DNA of 64,000 bases. Source: Ferrovibrio sp046297895. GTDB taxonomy: Bacteria > Pseudomonadota > Alphaproteobacteria > Ferrovibrionales > Ferrovibrionaceae. A program made the position numbers and the translations under genes. Under the pieces are notes generated by a model. That model saw nothing but the letters and a program-made list of their open reading frames with translations, did not search any database and was not told the origin of the DNA. The stretch is from contig NZ_JBKBHC010000004.1 of the NCBI RefSeq assembly GCF_046297895.1, forward strand, positions 328,099 through 392,098, read 5' to 3'. This document shows positions 52,909-61,578 of the stretch, in pieces; within the stretch, counting starts at the first letter, position 1; every line of letters starts with the position of its first letter.

Positions 52909-54414
52909 ATGGATCTTCTCGCCAATCTTCTCATCGGTATCGAAGCGGCTTTCACGCCGCTGAACCTGCTGTACTGCCTCGGCGGCGTGTTCGTCGGCAC
53001 ATTGATCGGGGTGCTGCCGGGCCTTGGCCCGACAGCCACGATCGCCATGTTGTTGCCGATCACCTTCGGCCTGCCGCCGGTCTCCGCGCTGATCATGTTG
53101 GCTGGCATCTATTACGGTGCGCAATATGGCGGTTCGACCACGGCGATCCTGATCAACCTGCCTGGAGAATCATCGTCGGTGGTCACGGCGCTTGATGGCT
53201 ACCAGATGGCACGTCAGGGCAAAGCCGGCCTGGCGCTGTCGACTGCGGCACTCGGTTCGTTTTTCGCCGGATCGGTCGCGACCATGCTGCTGGCATTGTT
53301 CGCGCCGCCATTGGCCGAGATCGCGCTCAAATTCGGCCCGGCGGAATATTTCTCCCTGATGGTGCTGGGCCTGGTCGCATCCGTGGTTCTGGCGCATGGC
53401 TCGCTGATCAAGGCGATCGCCATGATCCTGCTGGGTCTGCTGCTGGGCCTAGTCGGCACGGATGTCACTTCAGGCACGCCCCGTTTCACCTTCGACTTGC
53501 CGGAACTGGCCGACGGCATAAACTTCGTAATCGTGGCAATGGGCATGTTCGGCCTGGGCGAGATCATCCGCAACCTCGAACATACCGAAGTGCGTGATGT
53601 CTTTACCCGCAAGATCAGCGGCCTGCTGCCGACCTGGAAGGATATTAAGCAGATCACCGCACCAGTGCTGCGCGGCACGGCGCTCGGCTCGGCGCTGGGT
53701 ATCCTGCCTGGCGGCGGCGCGATGCTGTCGTCCTTTGCCGCCTACTCGCTGGAAAAGAAGATTTCTAAGAATGGCAAGCAGTTCGGCAAGGGCGCCATCG
53801 AGGGTGTCGCCGCGCCGGAATCGGCCAACAATGCCGGCGCGCAGACATCCTTCATCCCGATGCTGACATTGGGTATCCCCTCCAATCCGGTGATGGCGCT
53901 GATGATCGGCGCGCTGATCATCCAGGGCATCCAGCCCGGTCCGCAGGTCATGACCGAGCAGCCTGCGCTGTTCTGGGGCATCATCGTCTCGATGTGGGTC
54001 GGCAACTTCTTCCTGGTGGTGCTCAACCTGCCAATGATCGGGCTGTGGGTGCGCATGCTGACCGTGCCGTATCATGTTCTGTATCCGGCGATCCTCGTGT
54101 TCTGCGCCATCGGCGTATTCAGCCTGAACAATTCAAACTTCGATGTTTACTTGATGGCTCTGTTTGGCATCCTGGGCTATGTCTGCTCCAAGCTGGATTG
54201 CGAGCCGGCGCCACTGCTGCTTGGCTTCATCCTCGGCCCGATGATGGAAGAATACCTGCGGCGCGCAATGGTGCTGTCGCGCGGCGATGCCATGGTTTTC
54301 ATCGAGCGGCCGATCAGTGCCGTGATGCTGGGTCTGGCCGTGCTGGCGCTGGTGGTGGTGTTTTCCCCGGCGATCCGCAGGAAGCGCGAGGAAGCCTTCC
54401 ACGAGGAGGAATAA
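52909..54414 (+). CDS. tctA: Tripartite tricarboxylate transporter large permease TctA
   Basis: 501 residues with about 12 transmembrane segments. Signatures are VFVGTLIGVLPGLGPTATIA, YYGAQYGGSTTAILINLPGE, and in the second half GILPGGGAMLSSFAAYSLEK and LTLGIPSNPVMALMIGAL. AGGAGG precedes the ATG at 52909. Completes the TctCBA importer; the solute is unknown. Confidence 0.94.
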   Translation: MDLLANLLIGIEAAFTPLNLLYCLGGVFVGTLIGVLPGLGPTATIAMLLPITFGLPPVSALIMLAGIYYGAQYGGSTTAILINLPGESSSVVTALDGYQMARQGKAGLALSTAALGSFFAGSVATMLLALFAPPLAEIALKFGPAEYFSLMVLGLVASVVLAHGSLIKAIAMILLGLLLGLVGTDVTSGTPRFTFDLPELADGINFVIVAMGMFGLGEIIRNLEHTEVRDVFTRKISGLLPTWKDIKQITAPVLRGTALGSALGILPGGGAMLSSFAAYSLEKKISKNGKQFGKGAIEGVAAPESANNAGAQTSFIPMLTLGIPSNPVMALMIGALIIQGIQPGPQVMTEQPALFWGIIVSMWVGNFFLVVLNLPMIGLWVRMLTVPYHVLYPAILVFCAIGVFSLNNSNFDVYLMALFGILGYVCSKLDCEPAPLLLGFILGPMMEEYLRRAMVLSRGDAMVFIERPISAVMLGLAVLALVVVFSPAIRRKREEAFHEEE

Positions 54415-54436
54415 ACCTTACTCCGACCTGTCGTTT

Positions 54437-54468
54437 AAACGCCGCCGGTTAAACCCGGCGGCGTTTTT
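54437..54468. terminator. Rho-independent terminator between tctA and the TRAP genes
   Basis: A 12-bp stem AAACGCCGCCGG / CCGGCGGCGTTT with loop TTAAAC and a T-run on the plus strand. It lies 22 bp after tctA and a few bases from the end of the convergent TRAP permease gene; the A-run on the left lets it serve both directions. Confidence 0.8.
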
Positions 54469-54471
54469 CGT

Positions 54472-56424
54472 TCAGGCCGGCGAAGGGATTTTTGCCCCCG
54501 GATCGGCGCCATGGCGCAGGCGTTGAAAGATCCAGATTCCAGAGCCAATGGTGACGCCGATGATGTCGGTGATGGTTTCCGGGGTGATCAGGCAGATCGC
54601 GCCGCCAAAAAGCAGGATGCGCAGCGGCCAGACCAGCGGCCCGTTCAGCCAGCCCTCGGTGGAGCAGGCCAGGAAGAACACCCCGGCACTGGCCGTTGCG
54701 AAGACATACAGGATGCCGAGCAGGTCGCCCTGGGCCAGCAGCAGCGGGCTGACGAAGAACATGAACGGCACGATGAAGGTGGCAAGCCCGAGTTTCACCG
54801 CGATCATCGAGGTGCGCCACTGATCGGCCTGGGCGATGGCCGCCGCGGCGAAGGAGGCCAGGGCCACCGGCGGCGTGATCGACGAGATCACGGCATAGTA
54901 GAAGATGAACATATGCGCCACGATCGGCTCCACCCCGATGCGGATCAGGCCGGGCGCGACCACCGAAGCGGCGACGGCATAGGCCGCCGTGGTGGGCATG
55001 CCCATGCCGAGGATCAGCGAGATCAGCATGGCGAAGAACATCGCCAGCACCTGGCTTTCGCCCGCAATGCCGAGAATCAAATGCGAGAAACGGCCGCCGA
55101 CCCCGGTCAGGGCGATGACGCCGACAATGATGCCGGCGCAGGCACAGATCGCCACCAGTTGCGCGGTTTCGCGCGCTGCGGTCTCCAGCGCCGCAAGCGT
55201 GGCGCGCGGCCCCATGCGATGGTCGCGATGCAGCCAGCTCACGATCAGCGCGCTCAGGATGCCGAGCGTGCCGGAGCGGAATTCCGAATAGCCCATCAGC
55301 AGCGAGCCGATCAGCACAAAAATCGGCGCCAGCAGGTAGGCTTTCCGCAGCATCTTGCTGATCGGGGTCAGCTCATTGCGCGGCAGGCCGCGCAGGCCGT
55401 GTTTCACCGCATGCAGGTCGCAATGAACATAGCAGGCCAGATAGAACAGCAGGCAGGGGATGACCGCGGCAAGGGCGATATCGGTATATGGAATGCCCGT
55501 GATCTCGGCCATCAGAAAGGCGCCGGCCCCCATCACCGGCGGGGTGATTTGCCCTCCGGTGGAAGAGGTGGCCTCGATGGCGCCGGCCGTCGAGCGGTCA
55601 TAGCCGACACGCCGCATCATCGGGATCGTGATCATGCCGCTGGCCACCACGTTGCCCACGGCGCTTCCGCTGATGGTGCCGAACAGGATGCCCGACAGCA
55701 CGGCCACTTTCGCAGGGCCGCCGCGGGCCCAGCCCACCAGTGAAACGGCCAGGTCGTTCATGTAGTCGCCGGCTTTTGATGCAGTCAGGAACGCGCCGAA
55801 GGTGATGAACAGCACGATATAGGTCGAAGAGACCTGCGTCGTGACGCCGAAAATTCCCTGGTCGCTGTAGATGTATGAGAAGAAAAAGCCGAAATCGTAG
55901 CCCTTGTGGTAGAGCATGCCGGGCAGCCATGGGCCAACGAAGCAGTAGAGGATGAACAGCCCGGCAATGATCGGCAGGGCAAGGCCGGCGGTGCGGCGCG
56001 TCATTTCCAGGATCAGCAAAGTGCCGATGGCGCCTGCAACCACATCGCCCGGCTCGTACAGGGCGCCGGCGCGGAACTGCAGTTCGTCGATGAAATACGC
56101 CACATAGCCTGCGCAGGCTACGCTCAGCAGGATGAACAGCCAGTCGTAGAGCGGTATGCTATTCAGCGTGCGGCCGCGCAACGGGGCATAGACGGCGAAG
56201 GCGATCACGCCGCCCCAGCCGACATGGATGGCGCGGAAAAGGATCGAATCAATCGGGAAGACATTCAGGATCAGCAGGTGAAACACCGTAAAGGCGACGC
56301 AGATCCAGAACAGCAACAGACCCTGCCAACCCTGCAGGTGGCGCCTGTAGCCAGTGAATTCGTAATTGTCTGCTGCGGCCAGATCGACCTTTTCGTCGTC
56401 GTTGGCCTTTTGAGCGGCAGCCAT
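54472..56424 (-). CDS. TRAP transporter fused permease (DctQM), TAXI type
   Basis: 650 residues combining the 4-helix small and 12-helix large TRAP subunits. Landmarks are GAFLTASKAGDYMNDLAVSL, SGSAVGNVVASGMITIPMMRR, EATSSTGGQITPPVMGAGAFLMAE and LGMGMPTTAAYAVAASV. It works with the TAXI binding protein encoded upstream to import an organic acid using the sodium or proton gradient. Confidence 0.93.
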   Translation of the reverse strand: MAAAQKANDDEKVDLAAADNYEFTGYRRHLQGWQGLLLFWICVAFTVFHLLILNVFPIDSILFRAIHVGWGGVIAFAVYAPLRGRTLNSIPLYDWLFILLSVACAGYVAYFIDELQFRAGALYEPGDVVAGAIGTLLILEMTRRTAGLALPIIAGLFILYCFVGPWLPGMLYHKGYDFGFFFSYIYSDQGIFGVTTQVSSTYIVLFITFGAFLTASKAGDYMNDLAVSLVGWARGGPAKVAVLSGILFGTISGSAVGNVVASGMITIPMMRRVGYDRSTAGAIEATSSTGGQITPPVMGAGAFLMAEITGIPYTDIALAAVIPCLLFYLACYVHCDLHAVKHGLRGLPRNELTPISKMLRKAYLLAPIFVLIGSLLMGYSEFRSGTLGILSALIVSWLHRDHRMGPRATLAALETAARETAQLVAICACAGIIVGVIALTGVGGRFSHLILGIAGESQVLAMFFAMLISLILGMGMPTTAAYAVAASVVAPGLIRIGVEPIVAHMFIFYYAVISSITPPVALASFAAAAIAQADQWRTSMIAVKLGLATFIVPFMFFVSPLLLAQGDLLGILYVFATASAGVFFLACSTEGWLNGPLVWPLRILLFGGAICLITPETITDIIGVTIGSGIWIFQRLRHGADPGAKIPSPA

Positions 56425-56466
56425 TCCGCGCCCCCCTTATGCTTGCGCTGTGAATGGTAATCCGAT

Positions 56467-56499
56467 CATGCTGCCGTCGCCCCGTGCGACGGCAGCATG
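56467..56499 (-). terminator. Intra-operon hairpin after the TAXI binding-protein gene
   Basis: A perfect 14-bp stem (CATGCTGCCGTCGC with GCGACGGCAGCATG) and 5-base loop, lying between the binding-protein stop and the permease start. There is no U-run. It matches in position the hairpin after tctC and probably sets the binding-protein to permease ratio. Confidence 0.65.
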
Positions 56500-56522
56500 A
56501 AGATGATACGGGACCTGGTCCG

Positions 56523-57497
56523 TCAGCTGGACGGCAGCGCCTTCGGATTGAGGGCGATGCCCTTTTCCTTGTAATACTGCACCGCACCGGGATGGAACGG
56601 CAGGAACCCGTTCCGCGATGCATTCTTGGCGATGGTTTCCACCGCTGCGGCATGGCCCTTGACCATGCGGTCGTTGTTCTCCAGCACAGCCTTCACGATC
56701 TTGTAGGCGATATCGTTCGGCAGGTCCTTGTGGGCAATGCCGAAATTGTAGACGCCAACGGTTTTATGATCCTCGGCCAGGGTCTTGTAGGTTCCCTTTG
56801 GAATCACGCTGTCGCTCAGTTCAGGCATCTTCTGTTTCAGCGTCGCCAACTGGGCATCGGTGAAGGTGATGAAGCGCACCGGGCGCTGGGCTTCGATTTC
56901 CGAGAATGCCGCGATCGGCAGGCCGGCGGCGAAGGCAAACACATCGAGCAGACCATCGGCGAGCTGGTTCTGCATGTCGGCGGCCTGACCGTAGCGCCAG
57001 TTGGCCTTGATGCCCAGCGCATCGAACATCAGCGGGAAGTAGGTGCCCGGCGTGCCGGCCCTGGGGCCGGCGCCGATGGTCTTTCCGTTCATTTCGGCCA
57101 CCGATTTGATGCCGGTCTTTTCCGTGGTCACGAAATGGAATGGCGTATCGTACATCGGAAACAGGGCGCGCACGTTGGTGAACTTCTTGCCCTTGGTCCA
57201 TTCGCCGCTGCCTTCCCAGGCCTGCAGCGCGATACCCATGGTGGTCATGCCCAGCTCGATATTGCCGCCGTCGACCAGGATGATGTTCTGGTTCGGGCCC
57301 TGGGTCTGCTGGGTCGAAACGTTGATGCCGATCGTATCCGTCAGCAGGGTGGCCACCACGCCACCGTAGATGAAATATGTGCCGCCGACCGAGGCCGTTC
57401 CCAGGGTCAGGGATTTCGGCTGGGCCTGGGCGATGCCGGTGAAGGCGACAGCCGCGACCGCGGTGACGCCCAGAGTCTTGAGTATTGACGCAAACAT
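56523..57497 (-). CDS. TAXI family TRAP transporter solute-binding protein
   Basis: 324 residues with a signal peptide (LGVTAVAAVAFTGIAQAQ). Family motifs are LTLGTASVGGTYFIYGGVVA, the NIELGMTTMGIALQAW segment and AEMNGKTIGAGPRAGTPG. It delivers the solute to the fused permease. The gene is divergent from the VWA gene across a 176-bp gap. Confidence 0.93.
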   Translation of the reverse strand: MFASILKTLGVTAVAAVAFTGIAQAQPKSLTLGTASVGGTYFIYGGVVATLLTDTIGINVSTQQTQGPNQNIILVDGGNIELGMTTMGIALQAWEGSGEWTKGKKFTNVRALFPMYDTPFHFVTTEKTGIKSVAEMNGKTIGAGPRAGTPGTYFPLMFDALGIKANWRYGQAADMQNQLADGLLDVFAFAAGLPIAAFSEIEAQRPVRFITFTDAQLATLKQKMPELSDSVIPKGTYKTLAEDHKTVGVYNFGIAHKDLPNDIAYKIVKAVLENNDRMVKGHAAAVETIAKNASRNGFLPFHPGAVQYYKEKGIALNPKALPSS

Positions 57498-57673
57498 AGA
57501 TGAACCTCCCGTTTATTAACGTTTCCTCGTGATCGCGGTCTGTCCGCCGCTTCTGCCGGTGCAGGATAACGATTGTGTCCAGCGAGGCCAACGGTATTGT
57601 CAGTCTACGACACAGGATAAGCGCCCCAATTTGGACCATCTGGCAATGATTTGCCGGCTACCTATATCCTGAC

Positions 57674-58423
57674 GTGTGGCAAGGGATAGACCAACGCGTG
57701 GACAGCAACCGCAAATCGCCTGATTCGGGCCGGGTTCCGGTCAAGTCTTCCAGTCGGGAGGTCGAGGCCTTTTTGCGCCAGGTTGCGCTCAGCCCCCGCG
57801 CTGCGATGCCGGCAGGTGCGCGCGGCCGGCTGGTCTTTGCCATGGATGCCACCGCCAGCCGCCGCCCGACATGGGAAGAAGCCCAGCATATTCAGGCCGA
57901 GATGTTCCGCGCCACGGCGGATCTCGGCGGTCTCGACATCCAGCTTGTTTTCTTCCGCGGTCAGGGCGAATGCCGGGCTTCGAACTGGGTATCGGATACG
58001 CGCACGCTGTTGCGGCTGATGCGGCAGGTCGAATGCGTCGGCGGCTACACCCAGATCGAGCACGTTCTGCGCCACACCCTGGCCGAAGCGCGCGAGGGCC
58101 GGATCAACGCCCTGGTCTATGTCGGCGACTGCCTGGAGGAAGACCCCGACGAGATCGCCCGGCGGGCCGGCGAGTTGGGCCTGCTCGGCGTACCCATTTT
58201 CGCTTTTCAGGAAGGCGAGGAGCCGACCGCCCAGGCCAGTTTCCGCGAGATGGCGCGTCTGACCCGCGGTGCGTATTGCGCCTTCGACCGTTCCAGCGCG
58301 GCGATGCTGCGCGATCTTCTGTCTGCCGTTGCGATCTATGCCGCCGGGGGGTTCCGCGCGCTCGAGGATCATGCCCGCCGCGCCGGCGGCAGCGCGCAGC
58401 TTCTGATCGGCCAGATGCGGTGA
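57674..58423 (+). CDS. VWA-domain protein
   Basis: 249 residues at most. The von Willebrand A domain begins at LVFAMDATASRRPTW, whose Asp-X-Thr-X-Ser forms a metal-ion adhesion site, and continues through YTQIEHVLRHTL and LVYVGDCLEED. Cytosolic by appearance. The N-terminus is uncertain: GTG at 57674 or GTG at 57698. It is paired with a J-domain membrane protein 4 bp downstream. Confidence 0.78.
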   Translation: MWQGIDQRVDSNRKSPDSGRVPVKSSSREVEAFLRQVALSPRAAMPAGARGRLVFAMDATASRRPTWEEAQHIQAEMFRATADLGGLDIQLVFFRGQGECRASNWVSDTRTLLRLMRQVECVGGYTQIEHVLRHTLAEAREGRINALVYVGDCLEEDPDEIARRAGELGLLGVPIFAFQEGEEPTAQASFREMARLTRGAYCAFDRSSAAMLRDLLSAVAIYAAGGFRALEDHARRAGGSAQLLIGQMR

Positions 58424-58427
58424 TACC

Positions 58428-59198
58428 ATGATCGCCTGGTTCGCCATTGGCGTTGTTGGCGTCATCCTGCTCTGGCTGGGGGCGCAGGCCTTCGTCAAGG
58501 CCGATCCCCGCCTGCTGGCGCGTGGCATGAAATATGCCGGCGCCATCGTCTGTGGCGGCCTGGCGCTGTTCTTCCTGGTGCGCGGCCGGATCGATATGGC
58601 GATGATGCTGGGTGCGGCGGGCGCTGCCGTCCTGGGCTATCTGCCGCGCGGCATGCTGCCCTTCGGCAACTGGTTTGGCGGGCGCGGCGCCGGGCCCGGC
58701 TGGTACAGGGCCCGCACGGGCAATGAGCCGCCCGGCGGCGGCGCGGGAGGCCAGCAGTCCGAGGTGGAAACATCCTGGCTGCGCATGCGGCTGGACCATG
58801 CGACCGGCCGCATGCATGGCGAGGTGCTGCAGGGGCGTTTCGCGGGCCGCATGCTGGCGACGCTGTCCTTCGAGGATCTGATCCTGCTGTTGCGCGACTG
58901 CCGCGCGGCCGACAACCAGGCCGCCGCCTTGCTGGAGGCATATCTCGACCGCACCATCGGCGAGGACTGGCGCGAGAAGGCCGATCGCGGCGATCCGGGC
59001 GATGCCGCCGAGCATGCCGGCGGGGCCATGACCCGCGAACAGGCTCTCGACATCCTGGGCCTGCAGCCCGGCGCCAGCGCAGACGATATCCGCGCCGCGC
59101 ATCGCCGGCTGATGAAGAAATTCCATCCCGACCACGGTGGCTCGACCTATCTGGCGGCGCAGATCAATCGCGCGAAGGATTTTCTGCTCGGTGAATGA
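58428..59198 (+). CDS. J-domain (DnaJ-like) membrane protein
   Basis: 256 residues. Hydrophobic helices at about 1-17 and 28-70, a Gly-rich linker, a middle domain with SWLRMRLDHATGRMHGEVLQG, and a C-terminal J domain (about 200-256) with the HPD tripeptide in KKFHPDHGGS. It would recruit DnaK to the membrane. The layout is like the alphaproteobacterial DjlA/Tim14-related group. Confidence 0.82.
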   Translation: MIAWFAIGVVGVILLWLGAQAFVKADPRLLARGMKYAGAIVCGGLALFFLVRGRIDMAMMLGAAGAAVLGYLPRGMLPFGNWFGGRGAGPGWYRARTGNEPPGGGAGGQQSEVETSWLRMRLDHATGRMHGEVLQGRFAGRMLATLSFEDLILLLRDCRAADNQAAALLEAYLDRTIGEDWREKADRGDPGDAAEHAGGAMTREQALDILGLQPGASADDIRAAHRRLMKKFHPDHGGSTYLAAQINRAKDFLLGE

Positions 59199-59225
59199 GC
59201 CGTCCGGTTCCGAATCCAGCGTTGC

Positions 59226-59239
59226 TTGATCCTGATCAA
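59226..59239. promoter_or_regulatory. FNR/Anr-type box before the HD-GYP gene
   Basis: TTGATCCTGATCAA matches the FNR consensus TTGAT-N4-ATCAA at all ten fixed positions. A weak TTAGAA at 59260-59265 would place the box near -40 of a start at about 59273. The gene begins at 59343 (or 59307). Confidence 0.6.
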
Positions 59240-59342
59240 CTCCCCGGCGGATTTTCTGCTTAGAAGCAGTCGCCTGCTTTAGCCCGGCCATGATTGGAAC
59301 CGGCGGATGCCGGCAGGGGCCGGTCTGAAGAGGCATGACGAG

Positions 59343-59969
59343 ATGACCACAGGCCGGCTGCCCGACATTTTTTCCATGGCCGCCGATATCGCGCGGCAGG
59401 CCCATGCCAAGGATGGAGATACCTACGATCATGGCTGCCGGATGCAGCCGGTCTGCAATCTGCTGGCAAACCGGCTCGGCTTCGGCGCCGAGGATATTGA
59501 GAAGATCGGTGTCTGCGCCATGTTGCATGACGTGGGCAAGAGCGCTTTGCCGGAAGATATCCTGTTTAAGCCCGGCCGTCTGGATGCCGCCGAATACCGC
59601 CAGATGATGGAACACACCTCCAGCGGCCACGCCATGCTGCGCGACCTGGGTCATCCCTGGCTGGATTGTGCCGCCGACGCCGCGCTGCATCACCACGAAC
59701 GCTTCGATGGTGGTGGCTATCCCCACGGCATCGCTGGCCTCATGATTCCCCAGCCGGCGCGGATCATTGCCGTGGCGGATGTCTATGATGCGCTGCGGTC
59801 CGAGCGGCCCTACAAACCCGCGCTGGAGCATGAGCAGGCGGTGAAGTTGATCCTCTACGGCGATGACCGCACCAATCCGTCTCATTTCGATCCTGCCGTG
59901 CTGGCCGCCTTCGAGATGAGCGCGCCGGCGATCCGTCAACTCTATGAGGCTCCAGCCGGTCCAGACTGA
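59343..59969 (+). CDS. HD-GYP domain phosphodiesterase-like protein
   Basis: 208 residues from ATG 59343 (MTTGRLPDIF); an upstream in-frame ATG at 59307 adds 12 residues. One HD-GYP domain fills it: YDHGCRMQPVCN, the HD dyad in MLHDVGKSALP, HHHERFDGGGYPHGI (GYP intact) and AVADVYDALRSERPYKP. No receiver or sensor domain. It probably degrades cyclic-di-GMP. An FNR-type box lies upstream. Confidence 0.87.
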   Translation: MTTGRLPDIFSMAADIARQAHAKDGDTYDHGCRMQPVCNLLANRLGFGAEDIEKIGVCAMLHDVGKSALPEDILFKPGRLDAAEYRQMMEHTSSGHAMLRDLGHPWLDCAADAALHHHERFDGGGYPHGIAGLMIPQPARIIAVADVYDALRSERPYKPALEHEQAVKLILYGDDRTNPSHFDPAVLAAFEMSAPAIRQLYEAPAGPD

Positions 59970-60054
59970 CTCTGGATTGTACCGGCACAATTGTGCGGTT
60001 CCGTGCCGCTCAGCGTGGCGTTTATAGTCGGCCCCGCAAAAGGGAATCTCTGAC

Positions 60055-60426
60055 ATGGACGCCATTGCCGAAGCCGCCGAAGCCATCGTGCAGAAACAGC
60101 TTGACGCCTATAACGCCCGCAACATCGAGGCCTTCATGGCCTGCTGGGCCGAAGAGGCGCGGATATACGAATTCCCCAACCGCCTGCTGGCCGATGGCGC
60201 GGCCGAAATCCGCGCTCGCCATATGGTGCGGTTCCAGGAACCCGACCTGTTCGGCCGGCTGGTCAGCCGCATGTCGGTGGTCAACCGCGTCATCGACCGC
60301 GAGGTGGTGACGCGCAATTTCCCCGAAGGGCGAGGGCAGATCGACGTGATCGGGATCTATGAACTGGCCGGGCGGAAGATCGCCCAGGCCTGGTTCATCA
60401 TGGGCAGCCCGGTGCTGGAGGGCTGA
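60055..60426 (+). CDS. NTF2-like (SnoaL) family protein
   Basis: 123 residues of a cone-shaped NTF2 fold: QKQLDAYNARNIEAFMACWAEEARIYEFP at the start is typical, with the C-terminal strand IGIYELAGRKIAQAWFI. It may bind or turn over a small ligand. No neighbour gives a clue. Confidence 0.78.
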   Translation: MDAIAEAAEAIVQKQLDAYNARNIEAFMACWAEEARIYEFPNRLLADGAAEIRARHMVRFQEPDLFGRLVSRMSVVNRVIDREVVTRNFPEGRGQIDVIGIYELAGRKIAQAWFIMGSPVLEG

Positions 60427-60436
60427 ACCGGGGGAA

Positions 60437-60511
60437 TGGTGCCGGATGAGGGGATTGAACCCCCGACCTTCGGTTTACAAAACCGCTGCTCTACCGCTGA
60501 GCTAATCCGGC
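60437..60511 (-). tRNA. tRNA-Thr (anticodon TGT)
   Basis: Minus-strand cloverleaf of 75 nt: acceptor GCCGGAT/ATCCGGC, D arm GCTC/GAGC, anticodon loop TTTGTAA with TGT, T arm GGGGG-TTCAATC-CCCTC, discriminator A and encoded CCA. Confidence 0.96.
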
Positions 60512-60613
60512 AAACGCTTCGTTCCGCGGCTATTTACGTGAGCCGGGCGCCAGCGGCAAGGGAGGCGGCCCGAATTTGCGGTCCCTAGGGCCTGCGGCGT
60601 TTCGGCACTTGAT

Positions 60614-60655
60614 AATCACTCGCAACTCCGCTACACCTGATCCTGCGAATGAGTT
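60614..60655. promoter_or_regulatory. Paired iron-type motifs upstream of the bfd locus
   Basis: TTGCGAGTGATT on the minus strand (60614-60625) and TGCGAATGAGTT on the plus strand (60644-60655) face away from each other with centres 30 bp apart. The 12-mer recurs before bfr. It resembles half of a Fur/Irr-family operator (compare GCGAGTGATTATCA with the Fur box). The regulator is inferred. Confidence 0.45.
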
Positions 60656-60699
60656 GCAGCCCGGCAGGCCGGGTCGGTTATCAGGACGGGGCAGGCGCA

Positions 60700-61212
60700 G
60701 TGACAGTGCAGATTTCCCAGTCGGCGGAGGCGGGCGGTTCCTGGCCGACCCAGGTGCAGGATCTGAATGAGGGCGAGCGGCTCGTGATCTGGGCGTTTCG
60801 CCGCTGGGTTTCCGGACCGCAGCATCTGCCAATGCTGGCCCGCGAATTCGACCGCCAGTTTCGCCGCGCCGAGGCCCGGCTTGCGCTTCGGGCCCTGGAT
60901 GCCGCGCTCACCGGGCTAACCCGCCATGCCCGCCGCACCATCGTCTATCACCAGCCCTGCTGCGCCTGCCTGGGTGCGGACGAGGTGTGTTTCCTGTCCA
61001 TCGTCGCGGCCCTGCAGAGCGGCGCTGCCCAGGCTGCCGGCGCCATGGCGCAGTGGCTGGTTCGCCGCGAAGGCGTGCAGGATTTTGTCGGCGCGCTGGA
61101 CGAACTGGCCGAATGCCTGAGCGGCAGCGGGCATGACCTGCCGTACCGTACGCGTCAGCGCAATCCCAATCATGTCGCGACGGCCCAGCCGTTGTCGCTG
61201 CTGGTGCATTGA
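60700..61212 (+). CDS. Hypothetical protein next to bfd
   Basis: About 170 residues from GTG 60700; ATG 60649 would add 17 residues and run through an operator-like motif. The protein is helical, with VIWAFRRWVSGPQHLPMLAREF and a Cys cluster HQPCCACLGADEVCF (three Cys within four residues), which could bind iron or form a redox site. No family recognised. It ends 13 bp before bfd, suggesting a role in iron metabolism. Confidence 0.6.
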   Translation: MTVQISQSAEAGGSWPTQVQDLNEGERLVIWAFRRWVSGPQHLPMLAREFDRQFRRAEARLALRALDAALTGLTRHARRTIVYHQPCCACLGADEVCFLSIVAALQSGAAQAAGAMAQWLVRREGVQDFVGALDELAECLSGSGHDLPYRTRQRNPNHVATAQPLSLLVH

Positions 61213-61225
61213 GGGAGGGCCGGCG

Positions 61226-61453
61226 ATGTATGTCTGTCTCTGCCACGGGTTCACCGAAGGCGATGTGCGCAAGGCACTGGACGGCGGCTGCCGATCGGTG
61301 GCGGCGGTCTACCGCCATCTCGCTGACCGGCCGCAATGCGGCAAGTGCGTGCCCGACGTGCGCTGCATGGTGAACGAGCATCGCGCCGGCAATGCCAATG
61401 GCGGCCATGCCATGCCCTGTGCGGCGATGGCGCAGGCCGAAAGCGCGGCGTGA
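61226..61453 (+). CDS. bfd: Bacterioferritin-associated ferredoxin-like [2Fe-2S] protein
   Basis: 75 residues starting MYVCLCHGFTEGDVRKAL. The four cluster ligands are C4 and C6 (CLC) and the Cys pair in QCGKCVPDVRC. Bfd proteins reduce ferric iron in bacterioferritin to release it. The bfr gene is 250 bp downstream. The tail after about residue 52 (HRAGNANGGHAMPCAAM) is longer than usual and His/Cys-containing. Confidence 0.85.
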   Translation: MYVCLCHGFTEGDVRKALDGGCRSVAAVYRHLADRPQCGKCVPDVRCMVNEHRAGNANGGHAMPCAAMAQAESAA

Positions 61454-61578
61454 TAGGCACGGTCCTGATCGTGGCCGCCTGCTGCGGCGGCATGGTGGTT
61501 CTGGCCTGCAAGCTGCGAGTGATGCGCACCCTCACGGATCATGAAACTCACTCGCGAGAATCAGGGCAAAAAGACTGA
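61450..61578 (+). CDS. Possible small membrane protein between bfd and bfr
   Basis: A 42-codon frame starts at a GTG overlapping the bfd stop (GTGA). It encodes one hydrophobic helix (TVLIVAACCGGMVVLACKL) and a polar tail. Its 3' half contains two copies of the operator-like motif, which argues that this stretch may serve mainly as bfr promoter. Low confidence. Confidence 0.35.
   Translation: MIGTVLIVAACCGGMVVLACKLRVMRTLTDHETHSRESGQKD

Noticed and set aside
57641..57654. Possible sigma54 promoter (TGGCAATGATTTGC)
   Set aside because: The GG and GC elements are 9 bases apart instead of 10, and the flanks do not match the consensus; it is more likely a short chance inverted repeat.
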